A DNA stretch of 18,086 nt from JBQTKD01 sp052389435. GTDB taxonomy: Bacteria > Actinomycetota > Actinomycetes > Sporichthyales > Sporichthyaceae. Position 1 is the stretch's first letter; the number at the start of each line of letters is the position of its first letter. The position numbers and the translations under genes were made by a program. The notes beneath the pieces were generated by a model that did not search any database, had not been told where the DNA came from, and worked only from the letters and a program-made list of their open reading frames with translations. Positions 17,524 to 18,086 of the stretch are shown piece by piece. The stretch lies in assembly GCA_052389435.1 (NCBI GenBank), contig JBQTIB010000140.1, forward strand, positions 1-18,086, read 5' to 3'.

Positions 17524-18086
17524 CTAGAACAGCCGCGGCTCGTCCGGGTCCTCGACGGGTTCGGCCGGGGCCTCGGCGAGCTTCGGCGCCGTCTTCTTCG
17601 CGGGCGCCCGCTTCGCAACCTTCGCGGCCTTGGCAGCCTCCTCCTCTTCCTCCTCCTCGATCTTCTCCGCGCCGCGGCGGCGCAGCCGCCCGAAGCCCGG
17701 GATGCCGAGAATGGCCTGCCGGACGTCGTCGGTGAGCTTGACGAGTTCCGCGACGTTGGGCGCGACGCCGTCGAGGGTGGCGAGGATCGGCACGATGTCG
17801 TTCTTGAGCCGGGCCGAGAGTTCGGGGAACTCGTCGACCATGGCGATCGCGGCGTCGACCTCGTGGTCGGAGAGCTGCTCCACGAAACGCCGCGCCGGCG
17901 GAAGCGCCTTTTCCAGCACCGGCCGGAACTCCTCGAGCATCCGCTCGCCCTCGGTGACCAGCCCGCCGACCCGGGCGACGATCTCGCCGCTGCTGTCGAC
18001 GGCCTCCCCCGCCTTGGCGATGGTCTCGGCCGAGGCGGACAGCCGCGGCTCGACCGCGGCCACCGTCGCCGCGGTGACGGCCACGG
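17524..18086 (-). CDS. Conserved actinobacterial coiled, charged-tail protein (5' end outside the window)
   Basis: At least 187 codons of C-terminal sequence; the frame is still open at the right edge. A GTG at 18084 might be the start, but the protein probably extends further. Helical, Ala/Glu/Leu-rich segments dominate (AETIAKAGEAVDSSGEIVAR and similar). A conserved-looking core follows: MVDEFPELSARLKNDIVPIL, ATLDGVAPNVAELVKLTDDV, then PGFGRLRRR. Beyond this is a low-complexity tail with seven consecutive Glu, then Ala/Lys-rich and Pro/Glu-rich runs. I recognise the core from actinobacterial proteins that databases often label RuBisCO large subunit without reason; no carboxylase motif is present here. 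The function is unknown. The basic/acidic tail suggests binding to nucleic acid or a protein partner (inference). Convergent with photolyase. Confidence 0.75.
   Translation of the reverse strand, partial: VAVTAATVAAVEPRLSASAETIAKAGEAVDSSGEIVARVGGLVTEGERMLEEFRPVLEKALPPARRFVEQLSDHEVDAAIAMVDEFPELSARLKNDIVPILATLDGVAPNVAELVKLTDDVRQAILGIPGFGRLRRRGAEKIEEEEEEEAAKAAKVAKRAPAKKTAPKLAEAPAEPVEDPDEPRLF

Overview
The window is very GC-rich, uses GTG and TTG starts freely, has many TAnnnT-type -10 boxes, and carries an IdeR/DtxR regulator, DUF6318-type lipoprotein and AAA ATPase typical of high-GC Gram-positives. It is most likely a chromosomal segment of an actinomycete. I cannot fix the genus from sequence alone. 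I see no rRNA, tRNA, CRISPR array, insertion sequence or phage gene.

Layout, left to right. 1-196 holds stacked hairpins (terminator region). 197-5485 carries, on the minus strand, a secreted glycerophosphodiesterase-like protein, an AAA ATPase and the P-protein of the glycine cleavage system (gcvP). 5540-6142 is a DUF6318-like lipoprotein (minus). 6143-6473 is non-coding, with a hexanucleotide tandem repeat and a strong hairpin. 6474-8094 is a minus-strand pair: a PaaG-like enoyl-CoA hydratase/isomerase and a LivG-like ABC ATPase. The pair is divergent from a MaoC-like hydratase (8175-8627), which converges on a class II aldolase co-transcribed behind ideR (9988-8638). 10074-15579 is a complete dipeptide/oligopeptide ABC importer operon on the minus strand, in the order permease C, lipoprotein binding protein, permease B, fused double ATPase. 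A short upstream ORF is coupled to its first gene. 15854-17239 is a class I photolyase on the plus strand. 17240-17523 looks like a separate small transcription unit (promoter, strong SD, 12-16 codon ORF, hairpin, terminator). The right edge is the 3' part of an actinobacterial coiled, charged-tail protein.

How the genes fit together. The dpp-like operon forms one self-sufficient peptide importer. The enoyl-CoA hydratase/isomerase, MaoC hydratase and LivG-like ATPase suggest acyl-CoA or aromatic/fatty-acid catabolism linked to uptake, but no permeases or other beta-oxidation genes are present here. GcvP is one of four parts of the glycine cleavage system; the others are not in this window. 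IdeR should be the iron-sensing global regulator.

The least explained part is the 17240-17523 unit. A second theme is that at least four genes have a TAnnnT box exactly six bases before the start codon, which points to leaderless transcripts.
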